Assembly: GCA_047967505.1 (NCBI GenBank)
Contig: CM106540.1
Reading direction: 5' to 3' (one strand)
DNA: 64,000 nt
DNA from: Dipteris shenzhenensis
Taxonomy: Eukaryota > Polypodiophyta > Polypodiopsida > Gleicheniales
Shown: in pieces, positions 21,201 to 33,384 of the stretch
Numbering within the stretch: position 1 is the first letter of the stretch
Layout of the letters: every line of letters begins with the position of its first letter
Notes under the pieces: model-generated
Told to the model about the DNA's origin: nothing
The model's input: only the letters and a program-made list of their open reading frames with translations
Database searches by the model: none
Made by a program: the position numbers and the translations under genes

Positions 21201-21949
21201 CACGTGGCGCAATCTACAAGACTCAGTTGCTGAGGGGCAGCTCAAGAACAACCACGTGGCGAATGCGCAGAGGGAAACAAACCCTCCGCAGAGATAGAGG
21301 AACAGAGAGCGGGCCTACAGGGGATAGCCACGCGCAAAAATGCATGCAACGAGGCGCTTCGGTTGATGTGGCGATGATCTAGACAATAGCAGGCAACTGA
21401 TACGAATGCACAGGGAGTCCATCAGACTGCGGCAGTCTGCAAGTAGTCCGTCAGACTGCAGGTAGGGGCAGACTGCGCAGTGAGGACACGTGGACTGGAC
21501 TGTGCAGTAAAAGAAGAGCTTGCTTTTGTGTGGGGACACGTGGCATACGCAAAGTACCAGAGGAGCGCCGACTAGAGACAGCCGGTGGGCTAGAGCCACC
21601 AAATTTGCGTAGATCTGAAGTAAATCCGTGGCAGAGGCAATGTGGACACCACCACGCCACGGTCGACCACGTGGCCACACAGCGCAGGTCCAACATGCAA
21701 GGATTACGCTGTGAGGGTGCCACATGGAATGGCGGACCATTGTGGCGCAAAGCACAAACGGGGGCCCAAATCTCTAAGAGCAATTCGCCACATCTGCAAA
21801 AACCGCACTCAGAGCAACACTCAGATGCAGAAACATCACTCAGAGCAGGCACGGTTAGCAGCTCTGAAGCTCGGGTCCCTGGATCCTCGAGCCACATGGC
21901 ACAGGCGCTACATGAGCACAACTAAATGGCATGAAGAATGCCACGTGGT
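21201..21949. promoter_or_regulatory. Cluster of six G-box/ABRE-type CACGTGG elements
   Basis: CACGTGG occurs at 21201, 21253, 21487, 21537, 21668 and 21942 (first base); four copies extend to CACGTGGC. This sequence is the plant G-box, bound by bZIP and bHLH factors, with an ABRE core (ACGTGGC). The region is 0.44-1.2 kb upstream of the PUX5-like ATG. Regulation of that gene by ABA, light or stress is an inference; the cluster might instead belong to a GC-rich transposon. Confidence 0.5.
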
Positions 21950-21963
21950 GGCTCGAGGCCGCG

Positions 21964-22362
21964 ACTAGCACGGGATGAATGGGGGCTGGGAGCAGGAGTA
22001 CAGAGGCAGAGGCGCCCAAAAACAACGCGGGCCTTGGCCAGATAAAATGCCACATGGCACCCAGAAACTGTGCGGGCTGAGGCGGATTAATATGCATGGC
22101 AGTAGTTTTTTGAATGCCTGGGGCAGGCTGTGGGTTCTCCGCGACACATGACCGCGGGTGAGACGTGGAGAAATGACTCTTATTGCGGCTCGAGGTTGGT
22201 GGTTGGCACTAGACGAATGGGGGCTGGGAGCAGGAGTACAGAGGCCGAGGCGCCCAAAAACAACGTGAGCCTTGGCCAGATAAAATGCCAGATGGCTCCC
22301 AAAAATTACGCGGGCCGAGGCGGATTAATATGCACAAGAGATGGCGGTGGTTTTTTTAATGC
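21964..22362. repeat. Direct repeat, period 238 bp (two copies of about 155 bp)
   Basis: The segments 21964-22121 and 22208-22362 share an ACTAG start, a GAATGGGGGCTGGGAGCAGG run, a CTTGGCCAGATAAAATGCCA run and a GAGGCGGATTAATATGCA run, with about 10% differences. The spacer differs. GATAAAATG also carries a GATAA (I-box-like) core. No coding frame spans the copies. Confidence 0.8.
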
Positions 22363-22870
22363 CCGCGCCACCACCTTCAATGCTCTCACTCTCCAAAGCT
22401 CCCTCCCCATCACGTTTGGTCTTTTCCTCTCCATTCCCAATTTCCCACTCCGTTTAGCTCTGACGCCTCTGCCTCCATTCACGTCTGCCTCTAATGCCTC
22501 TGGCTCTGCTGACATCGCCTCTCTGTGTGTGCTGATAACACCTCTCCGTCGGACGATGTTAGACTCTCGGCGTCCGCTCCTGCTCACTTCGTCTGGCGCC
22601 TTCGCGTCAGACTCTCCCCTTAGCTGAGAACACCTCAACTTCCGTTAGAGTCCGTCAACGTGGCAGGCCACGATCTTCTGTCTCCATAATCCATCGACAG
22701 ATTCCGTCCCCACGACCATCAAAATCCATCCTGGCCCCATCAAGTATTTGAAAGCATCTCTCTCTCTCTCCCTCTCTCCCTCTCCACATTCTCTCTCTAT
22801 GTCTTTCTCTCTCTGCATGTCCACTCTTTCAATGTCTCTCTCTCTCTCTCTCAAAACATATTTAAAAAAT
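22363..22870. other. C/T-rich non-coding region with (TC)n runs
   Basis: Pyrimidine-rich sequence with two short TC runs (about 22757-22790 and 22832-22852). The open frames here are compositional. Confidence 0.5.
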
Positions 22871-23530
22871 ATGGAGAGTTTTTATTATGTTTTTAGTATT
22901 ATGCAATAATATTTTCAATATGGAAAGAGAGATTTTTAAAATGTAATAAGGCATTTTTTAATATTAAAAATATTATTTTTAATATGTTTTCAATGTGGGG
23001 AGAGAGAGAGAGAGAAGAGATTTATTATGTTAGAAAGAGAGAGATTGATTATGTTTTTATGATAATATTTTTTTAATATGATTTTATGATCGTATTAGTT
23101 CAATTATAACAGAATTATAATATGTTTCTAAGATAATGAATTTATAATATAATAAATATATAATATAAAAGAGATACAAAAGAGAGATTTATTATGTTTT
23201 TTTAAAAGATGTTTTTAATGAAGCAATTAGATAATAATAATTAATATTTCTTAGGTGTTGTATAATAAATTCATTCTAAGGTGTGCTACATTAACATTGG
23301 CTATTATATGATGCCACAAGCTCATATAATAATAATAATATTTTTAATACGATATTTCATATGTCTTTTATTCAAGAGAATGTATTAAATGTGGAGAGAG
23401 AGAGAGAGAGAGATTTATTGTGTTTTCAAGTTTGACAGACATAACCATAGGCACTTATAAAGATATGATTTGGATGTGATTGGATGTTTATTTAAATTGG
23501 ATTGCATTCTACCATATGCTTTTAGTGCAT

Positions 23531-23579
<49 letters not shown>

Positions 23580-26500
23580 TTATATCCTAGAAAATGTTTT
23601 TATTCTAAAAAATGTTATCTTAAAGAATATTACACTCTCTCTCTAGGATAGTACTCTCTCTCTCTAGGATATCATTCTCTAGTAATATCCTAGAGAGAGA
23701 GAGTGAGAGAGAGAGAGTAATATATTAAAAATGTTAAAAACGTAGAAAATGTAAAAAACATAGAGAGTGAGGGAGAGAGAGAGAGAGATTTTGATTTTAA
23801 TATGTTTTTAAAACAAAAACATTTATGGCATTTTTAGATACTAATATTTTTAGCATACTATAAACATGTCTTCAATGCGGAGAGACATTTTTAAGACATT
23901 TTTAAAGATAATATGCCATGCTGCTTCTATTTTGATAATATATTTTTAAGATACTATTTTAAAGATGTTTTTAATGAAGCAATTCGATAATAATAATTAA
24001 TATTTCTAATGTTCAGAAAACATGTTTCAAGATGATTTTTAAGACATTTTTAAAGATAATATGCCAAGCCGCTCCTATTTTTTGAGCACATCTATGAATC
24101 ATTTATCAAGCAAAGGGTAGACGATGAGTTCATTGGAAAATAGTTGTTTGTGCCCAACTAATATTTTTAATGTTATAATAGTATATAGAGACGCGGGAGG
24201 GAAGAGAGGAGGCGAGAGAAGATGAGGGAGGTAGAAAGAGATATATATAGATAGAGAGAGAAAGTGGAGAGAGAGAGAGAGAGGAGGGAGCAACCATAAG
24301 GAGAGGGGACGGGAAGGTGGGACACAGATTTTTCTTTTTTCTTTTGTTGAGGGGGGGGAGGACAGCAACCATATGAAAGGTTGGTGATTAGAGGTGAGGG
24401 GGTTGAGGGAGTCACCATGGGAGGGGTAGAGGGAGAGGTGGAGTGAACTTGAAGGGGGTTGAGAGAGCAACCCATGAGAAGGTGGTGGTGAGGAGTAGAG
24501 GTGCGGGGCTAAGGGAGTAGCTGCACCACAAGGAGAGGGGAGCGAGAGGTGGAGCAAGGACTAAGAGAGCAAATGCAAGGAGAGGTGAGGGGGATGTCCA
24601 TGTTTTTAAAACAAAAAACATTTATGGCATTTTTAGATAGTTTGATGCTAAGGGAGAGTCAAGGCTCTCATCAAACATTTCTTACTTAATATAGGGCTTT
24701 AATTATATAAAGTACATGCATGCATGCATTTTTAAAAAGTAGCATACGCCACAAAATGGCTAGGGTGATCAATGTGTGTATGAAAGAGACATATATAAGC
24801 CAGATGCTTGATTAGGTTGTGTAGCCATAAAATTGTGCTTTCGAACCTACAAGACCAACATTGAGGCCTTTGTAGAAAAACTTTGCTAGACATAACCATA
24901 GGCACTTGTAAAGATATGATTTGGATGTGATTGGAAGTTTATTTAAATTGGGATATATTCTTTAATGCTAAGTATGCTTTAATGGTGACAAGTGGGAATA
25001 TTGACATCTATACTAAATTATAGTGAAGATGGGAAGCCTATTCATTACATAAGAATGCAAGGAGAATAGTTATCATGTATGTTTGAAATATGGCCATATC
25101 TATAAAAAAATGCATGAAATGGGCGATAATGATCCACATTTCTTACTTAATATAGGGCTTTAATTATATATGTGATTGGAATGTCATCAAATGTTTCTTA
25201 CTTAATATAGGGCTTTAATTATATAAAGTACATGCATGCATGCATTTTTAAAAAGTAGTATATGCCACGGAATGGCTAAGGTGATCAATGTGTGTGTGAA
25301 GAGACTTATATAAGCCAAATGCTTAATTAGGTTGTGAAGCCCATAAAATTGTGCTTTTGAACCTACAAGACCAACATTGAGGCCTTTGTACAAAAAGTTT
25401 GCCAGACATAACCATAGGCACTTATAAAGATATGATTTGGATGTGATTGGATGTTTATTTAAATTGGGATATATTCTTTAATGCTAAGTATGCTTTAATG
25501 GTGACAAGTGGGAATATTGACATCTATACTAAATTATAGTGAAGATGGGAAGCCTATTCATTACATAAGAATGCAAGGAGAATAGTTATCATGTATGTTT
25601 GAAATATTGCCATATCTATAAAAAAATGCATGGAATGGGCGATAATGATCCACATTTCTTATACTTTATAAGGGCCAACCTTCATTGAGAATGTGTTATA
25701 ATGGAGGGCAATAGGTTAGGGGCTAATGGTGAGAAATAATAAGGTATACCTTTGCATCTCTTCTAATTAAATTTAAAACCTATGAAAGATAGAGTGGTGT
25801 ACCTTATGATATTTTATATAGTTTCCTTATAGCTTAGAGTAGCCATCCTTAGTAATCTATTTGTATGATGTCCGTAAACTATAAAAGTGCATCGTGATTT
25901 GAGAGTCTAATAAGTAAGGTGGGACACATATTTTTCTTTTTTCTTTTGTCGGGGGAGGGGGGGCAGCCACAAGGAAAGGTTGGTGATTAGAGGTGAGGGG
26001 GGTGAGGGAGTCGCCATGAGAGGGGTAGAGGGAGAGGTGGAGTGAAGTTGAAGGGGGTTGAGAGAGCAACCCATGAGAAGGTGATGGTGAGGAGGTGCGG
26101 GGCTAAGGGAGTAGCTGCACCACAAGGAGAGGGGAGTGAGAGGTGGAGCAGGGACTAAGAGAGCAAATGCAAGGAGAGGTGAGGAGGACGTCCATGTTTT
26201 TAAAATAAAAACATTTATGGCATTTTTAGAAAGTTTGATGCTAAGGGAGACTCAAGGCTCTCATCAAACATTTCTTACTTAATATAGGGCTTCAATTATA
26301 TAAGAATGTAAGGAGAATAGTTATCATGCATGTTTGACATATTGCCATATCTTTAAAAAAATGCATAAAATGGGCAATAATGATTCACATTTCTTATACT
26401 TTATAAGGGCAAACCTTCATTGAGAATGTGTTATAATGGAGGGCATTTTTTAGCATGTTAAAAACATTTATGGCATTTTTAAGATACTAATATTTTTAAT

Positions 26501-26863
26501 GTTTTAATAATATATTTTTATAAAATTTTTAAATATATTTTATGATCATATTAGTTCCATGATCATTTAACATAATAATATCATAGTATGTTTTTAAGAT
26601 AATAAATTTATAAGATACTAAATTTAATCTAAAAGAGAGATTTATTATGTTCTTTTGGCACTCGCCTGACAGCGATCGTGCCCTTCCTCATCCTGACAGA
26701 TTTTTGGAGTCTCATCTAGTAGCTCTCCCTCCAACAAACAGAATCTTGGCTGGAGCAGATGGAATCAATTGAGCGGAATCTTCCCTGGAGCAGACGAAAT
26801 CAATCGAGATCTCCAACGTTCCATTGGAAAAAAGGCATAGTCTTTTTTTTTACATTAGTGCAT

Positions 26864-26900
<37 letters not shown>

Positions 26901-27683
26901 TTTTATCCTAAAAAATTATCCTAGAAAATGTTTTTATCCTAAAGAATATTACACACACTCTCTCTCTCTCACTCTTTATGTTTTTAACATGTTCTACGTT
27001 TTTAACATCTTTAACATATTACTCTCTCTCTCTCGCTATGTTTTAAACATTTTCTACGTTAGAGATTTTGATTTTAATATGTTTTTAAAACAAAAACATT
27101 TATGACATTTTTAGATACTAATATTTTTAGCATACTATAAACATGTCTTGAATGTGGAGAGACATTTTTAAGACAAATTTAAAGATAATATGCCATGCTG
27201 CTTCTATTTTAATAATATATTTTTATAAAATTTTAACATGTTAAAAACATTTATCGCATTTTAAGATACTAATATTTTTAATGTTTTAATAATATATTTT
27301 TATATTTTTTTAAATATATTTTATAACCATATTAGTTCCATAATCATTTAACATAATAATATTATAGTATGTTTTTAAGATAATAAATTTAATTTAAAAG
27401 AGAAATTTATTATGTTTTTAAGATACTATTTTTAAAGATGTTTTTAATGAAGCAGTTTGATAATAATAATTAATATTTCTAATGTTCTGAAAACATGTTT
27501 CAAGATGATTTTTAAGACATTTTAAAGATAATATGCCAAGCCGCTCCTATTTTTTGAGCAATCTATGAATCATTTATCGAGCAAAGGGTAGACGACGAGT
27601 TCATGGGAAAATAATTGTTTGTGCCCAACTAATATTTTTAACGTTATAAAAATATATAGAGACGCGAGAGGGAAGAGAGGATG
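22871..27683. repeat. AT-rich, multiply duplicated non-coding block
   Basis: Nearly 5 kb of AT-rich sequence built from TTTTTAATATGTTTTTAA-like phrases with (GA)n/(CT)n runs and three nested duplications. (a) 23517-24223 and 26858-27683 both begin GTGCATGCTCTCTC and end GACGCGGGAGGGAAGAGAGGA or GACGCGAGAGGGAAGAGAGGA. (b) 24312-24720 and 25916-26305 share a GTGGGACACA start and a purine-rich core. (c) 24682-25170 and 25198-25690 are about 95% alike. I see no coding domain. It is best explained as non-autonomous transposon copies; pair (a) might be LTRs of a large non-coding element. Confidence 0.6.
23532..23576. repeat. (CT)n microsatellite
   Basis: A pure CT run of about 45 bp just inside the first copy of the 0.7-0.8 kb repeat pair. 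A matching but shorter run (26864-26896) opens the second copy. Confidence 0.95.
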
Positions 27684-27784
27684 GATGGCATTTATATATC
27701 CCTTATAGAGATGTTCCTACTCATGTATCATTACATGATGTGCAAAGGAAAAATTGTGTGACACAGAGATAGTATTATGCGTAC

Positions 27785-30700
27785 CGTCTGCAGGTAAGGC
27801 CTGATACAAGTGCGGCGTTTTCGGGCATAGAGTTGTGTTGCCATCCTCTTTTACAAGAGGACTGCGGTATATGTGCCACAGTTATACCAGGATGCAGTGG
27901 CAATTGTGAGAAAAAAGGGTAAAGTAGATTTGTTTATTACGTTCACTTGCAACCCAAAATGGTCAAAAATATCTGAAGGATTGTTGCTAGGTCAAAGAGC
28001 ACAAGATTGCCCGGATTTGACAACCTGTGTATTTTATAAAAAACACAAGGATATGATGCAGTAGATTATAAAGCATGATTTGTTTGGAAAAGTTGCTTGG
28101 TATGTATGTGTGATTGAGTTTCAAAAGAGAGGTCTTCCGCACTCACACATACTATTGATTTTGGAAGGTGCATTCAAACCTACTCAGGTTGGTCACTACT
28201 CAGGTATGTGTAGAAGTTCCAGATAAAACCCTTTTCCTTGAGTTGCATGAGATTATTGCACAATGCAATGTTCATGGCCCATGCGGTGCACTTAATGTCT
28301 ATGCTACTTGCATGTTTGATGGCAAATGCAGTCGTCACTATCCGCATCCCTTTTCTCAGTCTACTGTGGTGGGTAACGATGGTTACCCTATCTACATGCA
28401 TCGAGATGATGGTAGAAAGATATGGGTGAAAGAGGGTATAGTGGATAATCATTGGATTGTGCCATTTAATCCTTTCCTCTCTATGAAGTACAAGGCACAT
28501 ATCAACATTGAAATTTGTTCCACAATTACTGCAATCAAGTATTTATATAAATATGTGTATAAGGGACATGACAAAGCAACCGTCACGATGTAGATAAATC
28601 ATGTGGAAGGACAAGGACAACTACACAACCCAATCGATTGTGGAATTGATGAGATAAACAATTATTTAAATGCACGTTATGTATCAGCATCAGAAGCATG
28701 TTGGCGCATTTATGAGTATGATATGCATGATGAAAAGCCAGACATACAAAGGTTGCAGGTCCATCTTCCGATGTTGAATAATGTGATATTCAAAGATGAT
28801 GATGATTTGCACAATGTGGTGGATAGGGAACAAAACATAAAGACCAGCCTCATGGAATGGTTCACTTAAAAATGATTGCAACATGATGCTTTACAATGAC
28901 TTTCCATGCGAGATGGTTTGGAACAAATCCAATAAAAAGTGGTCTAGAAGAAGGCGGGGCAATAGCATTGGTTGGATGTATAACATTTCTCCATCTACTG
29001 GTGAATTATATTTCATGCATATGCTACTTAACGTTTGCAAGTGTGTAAGTGTTTTGATGACTTGCGCACTTTTAATGGGCAAGTTTACCCTACTTTCAAG
29101 GCATCATGTGTAGCTAGAGGGTTGTTGGAAAGTGATGAGGAATGGTTTATCTACATGTGAGAGGCCGCTTAACATCAAAATAGCACACAGTTGAGGCACC
29201 TTTTTGTTGTAATTTTGATTTTTTGTGAGCCAACATCTCTAGGAATTTTGTGGGAAAGATTCTCAAACGATCTATCGGATGATTTTTTCCATGCATTTGA
29301 ATCAAGTATGGTTGACCGTCGTGGATTGGCACGAAAGGAGGCTCTATGGCACTTGGAGCACACTCTCCAACAACATGGGAGAAGGTTGGTAGAGTTTGAT
29401 GGATTGCCTACCTTGGATAGATCATGTGTATTGGCAACTACAAATGCTCTATTGCAAGAAGAAAGAATGTTTGATATTGAGAGTGAGGCACGACTTGGTC
29501 AACAGATGGAAAGTACCTTAAATCATTGTCAATGGACTGCCTTCGATCAAATTCTGGCAATGGTCTATGCAAATGTTGCTGCGGTGTTTTTTCTTAATGG
29601 TCTAAGAGGATTTGGAAAGACTTTCCTTTACAATTGTTTGCTTTGTCAGTTGCGTGGGGAGGGGCATGTCGCTTTGGCATGCGCTTCTTCTGGGATTGCA
29701 GTGTTGGTACTAAGCAATGGATGCACAACACACTCGCGGTTCAAGATACCACTGGATTTGGATGCCACCAGCAGTTGCAATATAAAGGCTAACTGTCATC
29801 TTGCAGATGTTTTGAAGATAGCAAAGTTGATAAAATGGGATGAGGCACCTATGACTCATCGATTCACATTTGAGGCATTGGACAAGATGCTGCAAGATAT
29901 CATGTCAAATGACCAACTATTTGGTGGAAAGGTGGTGTTGTTAGGGAGGGATTTTGGCAAGTCTTACCGGTTATTCCCAAGGAAAGACGAGAAGGTATTG
30001 TCAACTCTACATTGTGCCACTCAAGGATTTGGAGATGCATCAAGGTATTGAAGCTGGTACAGAATCTGCGGGTTATTCAGGAAGGTGATAATTCAATAGA
30101 GCAGGAATTCATACAATGGGTGTTAGATATTGGAAATGGAACTAGCAGGTGTATAAGAGAAGACATTATTGCAATCCCATCAAAGATGCTTTTAAAAACA
30201 AACTCTATGGAAGGTGTGATTGAGTAGGTGTATACAGGACTTGCAAGGGTTGTGGATTATGCACCGTATTTTCGAGACCGCACTATTCTCGCACCTCAAA
30301 ACCTTGAAGTTGATGCAACCAATGCTACTACACTAAAGGTAATGCCCAGTGAGAAAAAGGAGTATTTAAGTGCAGACTCAGTAGAGAGCTCATGTGGAGA
30401 TTCTTTTTTGTATGCAGTAGAGTATCTTAACATGCTCAACCTTGGTGGTGGATACCCACCTCATCGGCTGGTTTTGAAACAAAATGTTTCCCTCATTTTG
30501 TTGCGCAATCTAAATCCTCAACAAGGATTATGCAATGGGACTTGGTTGATATGCAAAGAGTTCCACATGAAGGTATTGGACGTTGAGATTATCATTGGTA
30601 CCAATGCTAGAGATAGGATGTTCATTCCAAGAGTAACTTTCATTCCTAGTAACTTGAAACTTCCATTCGATATGAGAAGAAGACAATTTCTTGTTCGGCT

Positions 30701-30947
30701 AGGATTTGGCATGACGATAAACAAGGCACAGGGCCAAACAATGTCTATCCTATGCTTATACTTGGCGACACTGGTGTTTAGTCATGGGCAATTATACATG
30801 GCTTTCTCGCATGTCCTATCATCAAATGCAGTCAAAGTATTCCTTCCAGAGAGTGTGGATTGGGTTAGTGATGAGGATGTTGAAATGAGTTGTACCACAA
30901 ATGTTGTATACAAAGAGGTTTTACAATTGACATCAAGAAGAACCTAG
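27785..30947 (+). pseudogene. Helitron Rep/Pif1-helicase (decayed)
   Basis: A plus-strand RepHel protein in pieces. The N-terminal Helitron-like domain includes LPSSF...YVPQLYQDAVAIVRK and LFITFTCNPKWSKI (27873-28064). The HUH motif is L-P-H-S-H with codons at 28140-28148. Next come the C-x-C-rich segment (CMFDGKCSRHYPHPF) and A-I-K-Y-L-Y-K-Y-V-Y-K-G, holding the catalytic tyrosines (about 28535-28565). The Pif1-type helicase follows: Walker A as GLRGFGKT (29599-29622, normally GxGGTGKT), Walker B WDEAPM (29836-29853), and C-terminal LNMLNLGGGYPPHRLVLKQN, LRNLNPQQGLCNGT and MTINKAQGQTM motifs (30430-30750). Stops at 28062, 28591 and 28867, plus frameshifts and a deletion in the middle, show that it is inactive. 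Helitrons transpose by rolling-circle replication. I could not fix the 5' TC and 3' CTRR ends. Confidence 0.92.
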
Positions 30948-31362
30948 TAGTATGCCAGTGCTCTTTGAAAGCCTCTTCAGACTTTGTTGGGTGATAAATT
31001 TTCACTATCTTTTTTATATCATTGTGTTCTTTTAGGTGATCAAAGGTCTATCAATTGTAAGCCTTTGAAGTGTGGATTAAAAATCGGTGATGACTATTTT
31101 TGTATAATTTTCATGAGCTCATTCCATATTCCTTTCAAACAATGTCATCTCTAGAATTTTGACAATGTATGATTTTTTTGAGTTTTATGGGTTCACACAT
31201 TGTTATTTTTTCTTCAAATTATGGATTATCAAATGTACTATAACTAATGTTCTTTTTAATTTGTGGCTTGGTGAAGCCTTTTATTTTCTTCTCTATATAT
31301 AGGTTGACACATCTATTGTTACTATAATATGATATGTATTGTTATTGTAATACGATATGATA

Positions 31363-32112
31363 GGATGGCAGCGTCATTTACATTCACCACTGAGACAGTT
31401 GCACGGGTAGCAGGTACATAACTGTGTAGTAGTCAGTTGCTAAGTTGACTTATATTTAATAGTATAGTTATTTACCTTTAGGAATATATAGATCCCGATG
31501 GTTGGAGAGCTGGGGTGCATGCCCAGCTATTGTTTGACATCTTGGAGTTGGAGAGCTTTGTTGGGTAGATAAATTATATATTTATTTGTTTTGTTGTTTT
31601 CATATAGGTGAACGTTACTTAGGTCACATATATAAGCGAATAAACATGATATTATTTTCCTTTAGGGTGGTTCTCAACTCAAGTTTTGCAATGAATCTCC
31701 TCGGTCCAGCGTATGATGGGGTGGAACATCTCAATTTTTGATATTTTGTCGTGAGTTCTTAGTGTCTTGCTGGGAATAATAGTCCTCAGACCATCTGTGT
31801 GCACTTCATTGGGTACTTGGAGCCGATGGGAACATATGTATTTTATTGAGGGGTGAATGGAGACTTTGTATATGCATTTATGTACCACATACACACTCCT
31901 GTGCACCAGTGTAAGCATTCTAATTAATGTGTTGAGTATTATTAAGACACAGTTCTAAATTTTCCTTGATCTAATGATTATAATTCTTAAATGATTTTTT
32001 TGCCTTGCATAGGTTGACACCGCATGTGTGTGGTGGTGCATGGGGTGGGACACAGACGTAGTTTATTTTCTTAGGGGAGTTGATATAGACACTCTATATC
32101 TAAATATATGAA
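31363..32112 (+). pseudogene. Gene-like exons downstream of the Helitron helicase
   Basis: Four plus-strand pieces with mostly consensus splice ends. Exon A starts at an ATG near 31363 (MAASFTFTTETVAR) with donor GTAGCA. Exon B (EYIDPDGWRAGVHAQLLFDI, about 31482-31567) has acceptor CCTTTAG and donor GTAGAT. Exon C (about 31666-31910) has acceptor CCTTTAG, starts VVLNSSFAMNLLGPAYDGVE in frame with B, and has donor GTAAGC but three internal stops. Exon D (about 32013-32111) has acceptor GCATAG and ends at a stop. Exons C and D share a Y-x-x-R/*-G-V-x-x-D pattern. I do not recognise the protein. It could be host sequence captured by the Helitron, an extra Helitron ORF, or chance. Confidence 0.35.
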
Positions 32113-32236
32113 TTTGTAAGATTTTCTAGTATTCTTTTATAGAGCATATATTTTGTTAGGTATGCTATTTTTAAGTAAATCTTTTTTTGTTGTGTTTATT
32201 GAAGCATGCACATATATGTTTATACTAAAACAAATT

Positions 32237-32905
32237 CATAAATTCTATTTATTTATACTCAAACACATTTAAATCAAAAAATTCATGAATTCTATTTATT
32301 TATATACTCAAACTAATGTATCCTATAAACCAAGATTGATTGTGTTGCAATCTAGCACCACATTGGCATACAATGCATTGCGCACATAATCTTGCAAAAT
32401 TCCATATATGAAAGCAGAGAGGGGATATGCATACAAACATGTTTGATTCAAACAAATTCATGAATTTTATTTATTTATACTCAAACTAATGTATTCCATA
32501 AACCAGGATTGATTGTGTTTGCAATCTAGCACTACATTGGCATATAATGCTATTACGCACATAATCTTGCAAAGTTCCATGTATGAAAGCAGAGAGGGGA
32601 TATGCATACAAACATGTTTAATTCAAACAAATTCATGAATTTTATTTATTTACACTCAAACTAATGTATCCCATAAACCAAAATTGATTGTGTAATCTTG
32701 CAAAATTTCATGTATGAAAGCAGAGAGGGGATATGCATACAAACATGTTTAATTCAAAAAAATTCATGAATTTTATTTATTTACACTCAAACTAATGTAT
32801 CCCATAAACCAAGATTGATTGTGTTGCAATCTAGCACTACATTGGCATACAATGCATTATGCATGTAAGCTTACAAATTTTATGTATGAAAGCAGAGAGG
32901 GGGTT
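32237..32905. repeat. Minisatellite, about 175-bp unit, four copies
   Basis: The phrase AAAGCAGAGAGGGG recurs at 32411, 32586, 32717 and 32889, giving spacings of 175, 131 and 172 bp; the third unit has lost about 44 bp. Each unit also holds AAATTCATGAATT, ACTCAAACTAATGTAT and GATTGATTGTGT phrases. AT-rich and non-coding. It may lie near the Helitron 3' end, where such arrays are common. Confidence 0.85.
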
Positions 32906-33384
32906 TTAGGAAAGCTGGTGGACAAAACTACAACAATACCCTAAGGAGTAATCCTGAGTGAGCCAAGCCAAGCAATTCCAGTGTTGGAAGGGGTCATCAA
33001 ACTTCAGAATTTCTCTTTTGAAATTAAAGATCCCACCTTGAGACCCAGCAGAGCGGTCTCCAACCCATCGTAGATGGGCCAAGCTACTCGTCGTCCAACA
33101 ATTATGCAATCAAGTGATGGAAAGAAAGAAAACATGTAATTATCTCCCTCCTTATATAATAGATTTGCAGGAAGAATGAATAAAAAAGTATGCTTTTGGG
33201 TCAAATTTGGAAGGAGTGTTGTTTTAGTCTTTTAGATCAATCTAAAATAAGGGGCCTAAAATTATACGCATGGATTAAGGAGAGCTCACAAAAGTTTTGC
33301 TTTTCTAGAAAGCACGTTTCAAACCCTTGGATCTTCATAAAAATCAATGCCTATAATCATGACACATGGCTTAACGTGGGCTTA
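32906..33384. other. Sequence without recognisable feature
   Basis: About 480 bp between the minisatellite and the truncated copia RT. No domain or repeat recognised. Confidence 0.4.

Noticed and set aside
21315-22638. Several overlapping open frames of 100-165 codons on both strands
   Set aside because: The region is GC-rich with few stop codons. No domain or splice pattern, and two frames run through a direct repeat. Regulatory or transposon DNA is a better reading.
24099-24621. Pro/Ser/Leu-rich minus-strand open frames, repeated at 25857-26125
   Set aside because: They are the pyrimidine strand of a duplicated purine-rich non-coding repeat; no start context or domain.
29191-30947. Host PIF1 DNA helicase gene
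   Set aside because: Preceded by Helitron Rep sequence with an HUH motif on the same strand and broken by stops; Helitron RepHel explains it fully.
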